Part shown: positions 34,794 through 45,800 of the stretch, one piece after another
Position numbering within the stretch: position 1 is the first letter of the stretch
Layout of the letters: every line of letters begins with the position of its first letter
Assembly (NCBI GenBank): GCA_021018815.1
Contig: JAITYX010000011.1
Location: 8,942,501 to 9,006,500, forward strand
Direction: 5' to 3'
Source of the DNA: Talinum fruticosum
Taxonomy: Eukaryota > Streptophyta > Magnoliopsida > Caryophyllales > Talinaceae
Length of the DNA: 64,000 nucleotides
Notes under the pieces: generated by a model
Told to the model about the DNA's origin: nothing
Database searches by the model: none
Seen by the model: the letters and a program-made list of their open reading frames with translations, nothing else
Program-made: the position numbers and the translations under genes

Positions 34794-35763
34794 TAAAGGA
34801 CACTTTAAGAAAAATTATCTCAAAAGAATTGATGATTGGAATTCAATGAATTCAGTTGATAATGAAGATGATGCATTTGTGTTAATTGTGGAAAGTCCTA
34901 TAGAATCATGAATTATAGATTTGGGGAGATCGTTTCATTCCAGGTCTAGTATAAACTTGTTCCACAATTTTGTTGTTGGGAATTTTGGCAAGGTTTACAT
35001 TGCTAATAGGATAAGTTTAAACATACTAGGAAAAGGGGTGTGGAGATTAAAATCTCTAGTAGCGGTTTTCGACTTTGTAAGGTGTTAGATTTATTCCGGA
35101 ATTGGCAAAGAATTGATTTCAATGAGTAAATTCGATGAGCCGGGGTATCTAACTAAATTTTATAGTGGGGGTTGGAAAATTGTTAAGGGGGCATTGGTTG
35201 TACCTAAGGGTTTGAAATCGACTCGTTATACTCTATAGAGGGGTGCAATGACTTAGTTAGAAATGTCGGAGTGAATTGTTCCAGTGGGAGTCTATGGGAT
35301 GATAGACTTGGTATGGGTTCTGCTGTAGGAGTTGGTGAGGATAACACTGTATTTTTGGGTCTACAAACGAGTCATCGGTTGCTCCATAAGGAAAATTGCA
35401 AGAATCGGGTATAATGAAGAAGATGCCATTGTAAACATAAGGTAAAGCCTAGAGGTATAAACTATTTCCTCATTATGTTTTGTTGACTAACGCCGGTGAG
35501 TCAATTCTGCATGGTGATCTTATGCAAGAGATTGATCTATCCGAGTGGGAGTTCACATTGGGTGATGATGGTGATAGGCTTGTGAAGAACTTGGATAGCG
35601 GGAATCCGACAAGTGTGCTAGTCCAAGGAGAAAGTGCCAAAATATTGAGGTGGTGCAAAGCCTTGGTTGGTCTTTCTTGATGAAGAGGTCGAATTTCAGT
35701 AAGTTAGAAGGATGCAATAAGGAGGTGAAGCCATTAGTGTTCAAGTAGGAGATTGTTGGTGTG
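34794..35763 (+). pseudogene. Copia zinc knuckle, protease and GAG-pre-integrase remnant
   Basis: Continues the knuckle as KGHFKKNY (the final Cys is Tyr). A protease region follows, with IIDLGRSFHS in place of the usual DSG(A/C) active site, NFGKVYIANR, then ELISMSKFDEPGYLTKF and KIVKGALVVPKG. After this, at about 35240, the sequence passes into a 500-bp non-pol segment collinear with 13504-13970, then the polypurine tract CAAGTAGGAGAT (35752-35763). Integrase, reverse transcriptase and RNase H are absent. Confidence 0.85.
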
Positions 35764-36012
35764 TGGGGCCTAATGGACGTTTGAGTTTGAAAATCACATT
35801 GCAGGGTAAGGAATGGTGAGCACAACTAAAATACATTGAGAACGGGCGTGCAAGATGTAGGAACACGGCCAACCCATCCAGCAACTGGCACGAGTTGGTC
35901 GTGTCTGTTGACACGACCATGCCGGTAGCATGGGCAGCTCGTGCTGTTGGGCACAACCCGTGTCGGTTGAGTGGTTGTTGGGCTGCTCGGTTTTGGGCGT
36001 TTTCTTCCGTTA
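35764..36012 (+). mobile_element. Copia 3' LTR, truncated
   Basis: Starts TGTTGGTGTGTGGGGCC after the polypurine tract and follows the 5' LTR at 31104 for about 250 bp. It then loses similarity after GTTTTCTTCCGT at 36012. The missing last 200 bp suggest a deletion or an insertion break. Confidence 0.8.
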
Positions 36013-36454
36013 GTTATTCTGGTATACATTATTTGCTTTGTTTACCAACTATAAGCAATGCGTGGAATACCATATTATATGGCTCCAGAGCTTTTCCGAG
36101 ATGGAGATGTGGCTTCTTGGATGTGCTTTACGTGAATGCTACATTGGAAAGCCCCCATTCATGACAAGAGAATTTACCTAGCTACCAAAATTTGTCGTAT
36201 CTTAATCCAACTCCACCCCTTTCAGGCACCCCCAGTCCCCTTTTTGTTAATCTGATGAATTCTTTGTTGGTCAAAGACCCATCTGAAAGGATACCATGGC
36301 CACAACATATTGAGCATACTCCTTGTTTGTAAATATGGCTATTCCATCTTGTGGATGATTTCTCCTGCTCTATTTATACACGTTTTCCTGATAGTGTTTT
36401 TTCCTAATCTTCCATCTAGTCTTGCATGTTGTGACTATTGTTGATGTTTGTTTA
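36013..36454. other. Unassigned sequence
   Basis: No gene recognised. The phrase ATATGGCTCCAGAGC...GGATGTGCTTTACGTG and the Pro/Pro-Ser coding around 36200 could be retroelement coding remnant, but no motif is clear. Confidence 0.35.
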
Positions 36455-36660
36455 AGACTTTTCTTTATGTTATTACAATAAAAATATTTGAAATAATGAA
36501 ACCATCGAACCCCAATAGCTACTACCTACACATAAACCCTATCTCCTTTCTAACACTAGACTCATGTAACTACATAATGTACATAAATTTAATCACTTTT
36601 TCCTACTTCTTTGTCCCTCTACAAGAGCTCTGTCTCTCTCTCGTTTTCGCTTTTCAAAGC
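36455..36660 (+). repeat. Composite repeat, copy IV (E part only)
   Basis: TTATTACAATAAAAATATTTGAAATAATGAAA.CATCG and AATAGCTACTACCTA.ACATAAACCCTA match the E parts at 29.25, 40.05 and 44.3 kb. A (CT)n run follows at 36667-36687. Confidence 0.8.
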
Positions 36661-37789
36661 GTGAAATCTCTCTCTCTCTCTCTCTCATTTCCTCTCTCTT
36701 CAATTCGTGGTTTCTCACCACAGTTCTTGAATCTGTCCTCTCTGTTCTCTCTCTCTATAAGAGCGCTCTCTTCCCCCCACCCAACTTCAACATTTCTCAC
36801 CCTAGTTCATGACGCTGTCCTTCCTCCAAGCACAAAGCCTCAAAATTAGTTTCCTTTTTTATAACTTTTCGTTTTTTCTAGGAGTACTCTCAATGGTAAG
36901 AGAGATTCTTTTTTGTTTTTTTCCAGAAAAAGATGCTAAAGAACTTCTGAAAATATTTTGACTATTAATGTGATTTTTTATAAAGTTAAAAATTATTTGT
37001 GCCTTTGTCGTTGTTTGATTAGAAGTCATTAATTGAATTTTTACTTGAATTTTGCACGTGGTGCCTTTGTGGTTGTCTACATTCATCATGATATCATCTG
37101 ATTTCATCACTGTTAAGCTGCCTTTATGGTTGTCTACTTTCATCACGATGTTATTTGATTTCATCACTATTAGCTTGCGTTCGTGCTTGTCTAAATTCAT
37201 CTAATTTTTGGAAAAACTAGGTGATCATATATGCGAGCAGTATAAGTGGCTGTCGAATGGGTGAAAACCAAGAACCTAGTGTGAATCATTCCAAGTTGTC
37301 TAATCCTTTATAGAGATGTGAATTTCATGTTGACGAACATACTGTGGTGACCATACTTCGTCAGGGTAGCAAATGTTTGATTGCAATATTTGTTAGCTTT
37401 CTACCATTATCTTAATCGTCTTCCATGGTTATCTCATTTTCAATCCGAAGAGGTTTTTGGCTAACAAGTTTCTAATGAAGAGTCTCTTGCTGTTCTGCCA
37501 AATTAAAATCCTCATTTTCAACCCTCAGTTATTTTTAAGTTTATTTATGTTTTTCTCTTTCCAGATTGGTAATCAACCTTCAATGCTCAACACAATCTAT
37601 TGGTCAGTCTAGTATATCCGAAAGGCATATGACTAACCACCTTGTATAGAGTACTTGAATATTTCCAGATATGCTTGTAAAATGGCTTTAATGTTTCAAG
37701 TTTAAGTGTCTTCCTTGGACCTGATGCTAAGGTTAGCCTTTGTTAGATAAATGTTATTGTTGACCCATAGTTGGGCCCTAAATAAGCCT
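36661..37789. other. Unassigned, CT-rich then AT-rich
   Basis: A CT-rich start (36660-36780) with a (CT)n microsatellite looks like a plant leader. At 37030-37200 the minus strand repeats a unit with GTTGTCTACATTCATCATGA/GTTGTCTACTTTCATCACGA three times (about 60-65 bp apart). No gene or LINE motif can be placed before about 37790. Confidence 0.45.
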
Positions 37790-39064
37790 TTATGTAGCAC
37801 TACAACTCAGGAGATACCAAACAATATCAAAAGTTGCTCAGTGGAAGAACTATGGGACAAGGATCGAGGTTGGAAGTGAGAGTTGTTTGCTGACCTACTC
37901 CTTCTGAAGCTTTGAAAATTATTGCGTAGTACGAGTTAAGAGTAGGAGATGAGGATGAGGGTCAACTTGTTTGGGATGGGTCCTCCCATAGGGGTTTTAC
38001 CATTAAATCAGCATTAATGCTCATTAAATAGGAAACAATTGATGAACATGATCGGGTTTGGAAGAAAATTTGGTCACTTAATGCTCTCCAGCGGATCAAT
38101 TTTTTCTTATGGCTTTGGCCCATGAATTATTAATGACCAATGCTTATCACTATCATATTAGGTTAACTGACGATCCAAGTTCAAGGAATGTCTTGTTGCT
38201 AATGAGGATGGTTCTCATATATCACGTGACTGCAATTTAGCTCAACATATTTGGAAAGTTTGTCCCACAAGGAAATAGAGTATCTTCTTTAACTTAATTT
38301 TTCACACTTGACTGTGTTCTAACATGGATGGAGATTTAGTGGATAATCCTATTTAGCCTACTCTACTTTCCACAACTGCTTGGTGGCAGTGGAAATGGAG
38401 GGATGCTAGGTGTTTAGAGAATCTAAACTTTTACGTTGTTAACCCGTATAATTTTACAAAAATGAGATGTCATGAAATTCTAAAGGCAATGGACTCAAAG
38501 AACCCTCTTGACCTTCCCTCTCAAAACAAGAAGAGAACCAAAATCCTTACTAAGGGCACCCGGGTCATGCCAGTAAAGGTGGAGGCTTTAGGAGCCATTT
38601 AGAAATTAGATGTTGGGTTTTGCTACTAATTTTGGTTGGTGCTTCTCGACAAAAGATGAGTTATTAATTAGCCCTTTTGACAGGATTGAGATTTGATAAG
38701 TCTCACAATTTTAATAACTTTGTCATGCATGCACACTCACACGTTGTCTAGAAACTAAAGGAAGCGATAAGCAGAAATCAACATTACTTCATCATCGAAG
38801 AATTCCAAGAAATCTTCTGCAGCCCGAGCTTTAATATGGTGATTGAACATTGGTTTAGGTAGACTAATAGAGCGGCTGATGCTCTTGCTTGTGAATTTGG
38901 GGATTGGTTAAATGGTCGCTATCGCAATTTATAATGATCCCCCGACCCCTCATAGCTGTATTTTGTTTGAAGACTCTTATGGCGTGGCCTGGTCACAATT
39001 TACTAATGCCCAATAAATTATGTGGTTACGGGCTTTGCCCTCGTTCTTAAAAAAAAAAAAAAAA
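37790..39064 (+). mobile_element. LINE 3' half: zf-RVT and RNase H remnants, A-tail
   Basis: Across broken frames: DGSSHRGFTIKSAL and VWKKIWSLNALQRINFFLW (about 37970-38125) are the zf-RVT/reverse-transcriptase-linked region of plant L1-type LINEs. ANEDGSHI-RDC-LAQHIW follows. From about 38560 comes the RNase H-like part, then FNMVIEHWF and RAADALACEFGDWL (about 38830-38905), typical near the LINE C-terminus. It ends GGGCTTTGCCCTCGTTCTT and a 16-base A-tail (39049-39064). Many stops; dead copy, 5' end lost. Confidence 0.8.
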
Positions 39065-40445
39065 GAATGCTAATGTATATCATATTATGCAATATATATT
39101 ATTGCATAATATATTATGTGTACAATTATACTTTTGTCAAAGATATATAAATTAAAATTATATTACAATAAAACAAATATATATACACAAACTATCTTCA
39201 AATAATATGATTCCACATCACTTATTGCTCTAATTCTGCTTGGGAATTTTGGGTTATGTATTGTACATTTAGCATATGATTGTCTGTTATGTGCAATATT
39301 ATCTAGTGTTCCCCACGAAAAATTAAAAATCATGTGGTGGTTGACTTAATCATTATAGTGTCTATTTTAGCCTTTTATTTTTATTTCTCACAAATCTAAT
39401 GACACATAGAGGAACTCCACGTGAGGTGTCATGAAGATAATGACCAACATAAATTGCAATACTTAAGGCTTCAGTATTGAAAAATGATAATATAATTTGC
39501 TTGAAAAAACTCGCCCAAATGAGTTTTTCACCTTATCTCACTTAAGTTAATGGAAGGATCACACTGTTTTACTCCTCTCGCCATGGCCTTTGCCTTCACC
39601 GTCCCGCTCTCTCCTCTTGTCGATCACCGTCTCAAGTTGTCCGACATGCTGTTCAAGTTTTATGGCTCGGTCTCTCGCTTTTCCGCACGCATCCATTGCT
39701 CTACTCCTCTCGATCATGTGGCTAAGTCCTCCATCCGAGTGGTCGTCGTTGTCGCCTTCGCCTTTGCCTTCATTGTCCTTGAAATTAGGGCACGTTTTTG
39801 CGTTTTTCTTAGCATAACAGAAAGAAAGGAAAATGATTTAAAACCCGAATAAAACTCATAAATCCGCAAAAACCTGATGGGTATGGATAAAGTATAAGTT
39901 TTCAAACCCGGTGAGTGTGGGTATAATTTTTTTTTTTCAAATGGTTATAGGTATGGCTCCACCTTACACGAACCCGCCCCATTTCCATTCCTAATTACAA
40001 TCCATTATTTTATTTTAAAATGTTAATATAACTTTCATACATTATTTTGTTTTTAATATTTTATGTTATACAATAAAAAATTTTAAAATAATGAAATCAT
40101 CAAATCACAATAGCTACTACCTATTACCTATACATAAACCCTCCCTGTCTGTAACAGTAGACTCATGTAAATACATAACGCACATAAAATTTCATCATTT
40201 TGTCCCTACAAGAGCTCTCTCTCTCATATTCTCTGTCTCTGCTTCAAGTTTATGACATTTGGGTATTTTTCTCCAAGTATATTTACAACATAAATTAGAT
40301 TTTGGGCTATATAATTGCACACTTGGTGCATATCTACAAATTTTGGGCTATATAATTGCACATTTGGTGCATATCTACAATTCATTTTTTTTGGGAACAT
40401 TAGCAATTATATTAGTAGTAATCTATTACATGTTGCATGTCACTT
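39065..40445 (+). repeat. Composite repeat, copy II
   Basis: Directly follows the LINE A-tail. B (39065-39545) and C (39545-39780) match copy I; D is cut to about 230 bp (39780-40010); E (40011-40445) matches copies I and III. Within E, GGGCTATATAATTGCACA.TTGGTGCATATCTACAA is tandemly duplicated (about 40303 and 40348, 45-bp period). Confidence 0.75.
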
Positions 40446-40573
40446 GAGACTAGTTAGTATCATTTTAATAAATATTTAGTCTCTATTCTATATAGTTTAC
40501 GAATATCATTTTATATTATTCCATAAGTTTTTGACAGCACAATTTAAGTTTCTTAGAAAATGTTTTATTTTTA

Positions 40574-41568
40574 GTGGATGTTTGACCTAAATTTTAAAAC
40601 TGTTTTTAAATTCAAAAAATAAAAGTTAGCCCAAACACTAGTTTTTAAAAAATTAAAACTATTTTTCAAAAACGATTTTGGAAAGAAAACTCCCAGAAAC
40701 AGAAACAACAATTTGCTATTTTTGTTTCTAATTTCTAGAAAAACTCCGTATTAACCACCCGGAATCCCATTCTCTCTTTATTTCTCCCATCTTTTTACGT
40801 TATTTTAATTTTTCTCTCTCCTCTATCTTTATCTTTCGATCTCTCTCTTATTTTGTTTTATCTCTATCTTATTTCTATTTTTCTAGAAATCTTGGTGAAA
40901 CAAATTAATTATGTGAAAAAACACTTATATAAAATTTAGGCTAAACACTTCAAATTTTTCTTCAAAAATAATTTTCAAAAAATAATTTTTAAAAACAAAA
41001 TAATTTTTTAAAAATTAGGTCAAAGATGCTCTTAATTATTGATATTTTTTTCCATTTGTCTTTTAGATTGGAACTATGTCTTGTTGTCTGATTTGTCTCC
41101 TTAGAATCATAGGAAAATTTTGAGCAATATAATTTATCCTTTAATTTAGAGCATGTTTGGCCTAATCTTATTTTTAAAGAAAAATTGAAATGTTTGGTCT
41201 AAATTTTATAAGTGTTTTTAAATAATTAATTTATTTGGCCAAAATTTTTAGAAAGAAAGAGAAGAGGAGATAGAGATAAAATAAAACAGATAAGGGGAGA
41301 TAGATATAGATAGAAAAAGAGAAAGATAGATAGAGGAGAGATTAAATAACGTGAAAAGAGAGGAGAGAGATAATACGATTATGGGTGATTGTTAGTGAGT
41401 TTTTTCAAAAATTACAAATAGAAATAACAAATACCTATTTCTGTTTTTGGGGAGTTTTTTCCAAAATTATTTTTGAAAAATAGTTTTAATTTTTAAAAAG
41501 TAAGTGTTTGGTCTAATTTTAATTTTTAAAATCCAAAAACACTTTTAGAATTTAGGTCAAACACCCAT
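40574..41568. mobile_element. Large foldback element with ~440-bp arms
   Basis: Arms 40574-41033 and 41148-41568 are inverted copies. Outer ends read GGATGTTTGACCTAAATT and, on the other strand, GGGTGTTTGACCTAAATT. Inner ends read (minus) AAGAGCATCTTTGACCTAAT and (plus) AGAGCATGTTTGGCCTAAT. Each arm also has its own weak inverted ends, so this may be two copies of one MITE in opposite orientation, 114 bp apart. CT-rich middle parts (40800-40870 against GA-rich 41260-41345) confirm the inversion. No target duplication was resolved. Confidence 0.8.
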
Positions 41569-41929
41569 TTATATACTTAAACCGTGATCTACATCTAAAT
41601 ACTTAAAACATAACAACTTCAAAGCAAATATAGTATATAGGACAAATTGTCATTGCATCAAAACACATGACACAAGCCAAATACCTAAGCCATAAAACCA
41701 ATAATGGGATTTTATAATCCTAATGATCACTATACAAGTACTGATTCTAATGATCGGTGTTCACTATATATACGTATATGGCCGGATAGTGATGATCTTC
41801 GTTAAACCTCGAGGAGAGGCATCCATAAACACACAAATGAAAAAGAAAATAAAATGATCACTACCATGGCCCTAGCTAGCAGCTAATACTCATGTTATGC
41901 TAATACAATCCTCACCGTCCATCACAATG
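41569..41929. other. Non-coding spacer
   Basis: No gene or repeat recognised beyond AT-rich sequence. Confidence 0.4.
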
Positions 41930-42462
41930 AGAACCATCTCCATCTTCATCGACAGACATTGGCATTGCCATCTTTTTCTCCATCCTCGGAATCATCATCT
42001 TCATCGACAACATTGCCATCTTTTTCTCCATCCTCAGAATCATCATCTTCATCAACAACATTAGCATTGCCATATTTTTCTCCATCCTCGGAATCATCAT
42101 CTCTATCATCACCACCACTGACACCTCCATTGGTTGGTGGCTGCTCATTCCCTCGTTATCGGAATCACCATCACCACCCTCGGCCAGCTTACGCTCGTCA
42201 TCGAATCATGATCAACACTCTCGGTGGGTGTCTGCTCATCCTCCTTGTCATCCGAATCACCATCACTACTACCACCACCCTTAACCGTCGGCTGCTCATC
42301 CTCGTCCTCATCGGAATCACCAACATCACCTTCAGCTGGTGGTTACTCATCCTCCTCATCATCACTACCATTAGCACCCTCAACGAGCGTTTGCTCATCT
42401 CTTCCTTATCGGAATCACCCTCACTGCCATTATCGCCTTCGACCAATGGTTGCTCAACCTAA
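41930..42462 (-). pseudogene. Acidic tandem-repeat coding remnant
   Basis: On the minus strand the part 41960-42110 encodes a 16-residue repeat, VVDEDDDSEDGEKDGN, about three times (48-bp period; one unit is 54 bp). The part 42200-42460 encodes a different acidic repeat with cores EDEQP and GDSD at about 60-bp spacing, in a frame with at least one stop. Such Asp/Glu-rich repeats occur in nuclear and nucleolar plant proteins, but I cannot assign a family. The antisense open frame on the plus strand is a shadow of this periodicity. No flanking exons are seen. Confidence 0.5.
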
Positions 42463-42465
42463 CTT

Positions 42466-44625
42466 AAGGGTTTTGCCCCTTGTTTCTTACAAAAAAAAAT
42501 AAAAATATTAATACATATCATATTATGCAATATATAGGATTGTAATATATATTTTTGCATAATATATTATGTATATAATTATACTATTGTCAAAGATATA
42601 TAAATTAAAATCATATTACAATAGAATAAATATATACACAAACTATCTTCAAATAATATGATTCCATATCACTTGTCGGTTATTAGTCCAATTCGCTTGT
42701 GTTTTGGGCATTTAATCTGCAAGTATATTTACATAGATTTTGGATTGTATAATGGCACATTTAGCGTATGATTGTCCGTTATGTGTAATATCATCTAGTT
42801 TTCCTACGAAAAATGAAAGATCATATGTTGGTTAACTTAGTCATTATAATGTCTATTTTAGCCTTACATTTCTATTCCTTGCTCACAAATTTATAAACCA
42901 TAATACTTAAGACTTCAGAAAATATAATATAATTTGCCTAAAAACTCGCCCAAATGAGTTTTTCACCTCATCCCACTTAAGTTAAGGGAAGGATTACACT
43001 TGCTTTACTCTTCTCGCTTAGGCGGCACGAGTCCTCTGCCGTTACCTTCACCTTCGCTGCCCCTTTCTCTCCTTTTGTCGCTTACCGTCTCAAGTCGGGA
43101 AACATGTTGTTCAAGTTTTGTGGCTTAGTCTCTCGCTTTCTTACACGCCTCCTCTGCTCTACTCCTCTCGATCATGCAACTAAGTCCTCCACCTAGTGGT
43201 CGTCGTCGTCGCCTTCGCATTTGCTGTCCCTCTCTCTCTTCTTGTTATATCGGTTTGCTCAAGTTTTCCCTTTAAAAAGTTACATATGGGTCTATTGTGG
43301 TTTTGTAAAATAATTTATTGAACCAACAATTTTAGATAAATAATTATGGAACATATAAGATTTGGTTAAATATAATGGGGGACCAATTCCGAGGCAAACT
43401 TTATTTTTCAATTAATTTTTGTCGGAAAATTGACGTGATCGCTGAATTTTCAGCTATCACATCAGTTTTTCACCGAAAAAAGTTTGTCCCCGAATTGGTC
43501 CTCCATAATATTTAATCAAACATCATATGCTTCATAATTATTTATCTAAAATTGTGTGTTTCATAAATCATTTTACCAAATCATAATAGACCCATATGGA
43601 AGTTTTTTTCTCTGTAAGTGTTTACACTTTGGGTGTGTTTCTCTCATTTTGTAAAGGTTTCTTCGTTGGTTGTCTTTTTGTGATGATTGTTAATCTCTTG
43701 AATTTTTGGTTCATTTTGTTAATTGTTAGGTGTGGTTGTTAATCTCTTTCTTTAAGCGAGAGAAATTTTTTATTTGTGGTTGTTGATGATAAACTGAGAT
43801 TAATGGTTAGGTGTGGTATGTGCTTGATTCCTTTAACAACTAGAAAATTTGTAAATTCTGTTTGCTCATAAATTATTTGGAGGTTACGAATGTTTCGTTA
43901 TTATACTCGTTAATCATTCAAATAATGGAGGAGTTTTGTTATTTATTAGAAGTGTATCTATCTATATTTGGAGGTTATACTACATTTAAGGAAGTATTAG
44001 CCTATGAAATTTAGGCACTTTTTTGTGTTTTTGCTAAGCGGAATAGAAAAAAGGAAAACCGCTATAGAACCCGAATAAAATTCAAATAAAACCCACAAAC
44101 CCGCAAAAATCTGATGGATATGGGTATGGTATACATTTTCAAAACCAGGTGGGTTTTGGTGCAAGTGTGGGTATATTTTTTTCAAATGGGTGTAGGTATG
44201 GGTATGGCTCCACCTGATACAAACCCGCCCTATTTCCATTCCTAATCACAATCTACTATTTTATTTTAAAATGCCAATACAATTTTCTTACATTTTGTTT
44301 TTTAGTATTTTATGTTATTATAATAAAAAATATTTAAAATGATAAAATCATCTAATGCCAATAGCTACTACCTAGTGCCTATGTATAAACCCTACTCCCT
44401 CTCTCTAACATTAAACTTATGTAAATAGATAACACACATAAAATTTCACCATTTATCCTTCTTGTTTCTCTCTCTTAATCTCGTATTCTCTTTCTCCATT
44501 TCAAGGTATATCACATTTTGGGCTTTTTTCTCCAAGTATATCAACAACATAAATTAGATTTTGGGTTGTATAGTTGCACACTTAGTGCATGCTTCTTCGG
44601 CATGTGCAAGCATTGTTGTGTTATT
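42466..44625 (+). repeat. Composite repeat, copy III
   Basis: Begins with a LINE-like tail (GGGTTTTGCCCCTTGTTTCTTAC then A-rich). B is 42500-42990; C is 42990-43855, interrupted by a MITE at 43282-43599; a single D unit is 43855-44262; E is 44263-44625. Order and orientation match copies I and II. D is one unit here against three in copy I. Confidence 0.8.
43282..43599. mobile_element. Foldback MITE, 318 bp, AAGTT target duplication
   Basis: The two halves are near-complete inverted copies: CATATGGGTCTATT.TG.TTT at both ends, then TTTTAGATAAATAATTATG and GGACCAATTC in each half, meeting at a short loop near 43445. AAGTT lies on both sides (43277-43281 and 43600-43604). It interrupts part C of composite copy III, which is continuous in copy I. 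No coding sequence. Confidence 0.88.
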
Positions 44626-45800
44626 TCCGGATAGTTAAATATATCCTAAAGAGGGGTGAATAGGGTATTTAAAAATTTTGAAAGTTGTCCGACTGAACTA
44701 TGTTCCGAGGTGAAGTCGAGATAAAGAAATGAAACAAACAAACAAAAAGTAAATGAGACAAAAACACATTGTTTGTTCATGATCTTGACCCAAATCCAAA
44801 TATCCGGGTTAGTGATTGAATGTTTACTCTGGGAGAGTCTTAGTCACCCTAGAGGGGGTGAATAAGGTGACGGAAGATTTTAAATAAAGATCAAACGTTT
44901 TTGCACGGAAGCGATTAAGAAGCAAATTCGAGTCTAGATTAGACTCGGAAAGACAATAACACGAGATATACGTGGAAACCCTCCCGGGTAGAAAACCACG
45001 GACGAGTGTCAATCCGGACACCAAGTCAAATCTACTAATTGAATCTTCAATTACAATGAATATAACTACCCGGATTTATTTCCAAACAAATCTATTACAA
45101 TTTTCCCAGAGCTTAGAATTTACCTTATCGACTCACCTAGTACTTCCAAGTTGAAGTTACCTTATCAACTTGGGATCCGCTAATTTTTCCCAAGGTTAGA
45201 AGTTCCATTATCTAACCTAGGACTACAAAACTGAGGTAACCTTTATAGTTTGGGACAAGCTGAGTCGAGGTAATTTTTACAACTCGGTCGGAGAGAAAGA
45301 ATGGAAGATTAGTAAGAATTACAATACAATTGACTCAAAAGAATACAACTCATAATATTAGAATTACAGTTTGGGAGTTGTATACTAGAGAAGATGTTTA
45401 GTATGGTCTCTCTTTTTCTTCCATTCGTCAATTGAAATCTTGTGCTAAGGCTTCTATAAATAGTCTTCCTTGAAGAGATAGTCGTTGAGCCTCCAACGTC
45501 TTTACGTTGAAGCTATACGTTGTAACGGATAGTCCGAGTCACTTAGATTTATGGACCACCTTGAAATAGTCTGTTGTACCTTGGTCCTAGCTTCCAACAA
45601 CTCTTTTTCCAACTTTTATAAACTGGAAAAGCAGAACAAAAAGACTGTTAGACTCGAAATAAAATATTACCCGAACAATAACGGACAAGGTCGTCGAGTA
45701 AGTTCCGAGCTTTTCTAGAAATTTCAACTTTTTGTCGACGGTGCTTTAACGGTCAGAAGTCTTTTGTTTTTGCTTTTTCTTCGAGATAATCGACATTAGA
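44626..45800 (-). mobile_element. LTR-like retroelement fragment
   Basis: CACCCTAGAGGGGGTGAATA (44848-44867), a diverged copy of it near 44650 (AAAGAGGGGTGAATAGGG), and ACGTGGAAACCCTCCCGGGTAGAAAACC (about 44970) are phrases common in plant copia LTRs/leaders read on the minus strand. TATAAATAG on the plus and CTATTTATAGAAGCC on the minus strand (about 45450) mark a possible TATA box. Short diverged repeats (TTGGGATCCGC, TAACCTAGGAC) lie between. No gag or pol. Confidence 0.4.

Noticed and set aside
42224..42502. Plus-strand Ser/Leu-rich open frame
   Set aside because: It is the reverse complement of the acidic Asp/Glu repeat; the minus strand explains the periodicity better.
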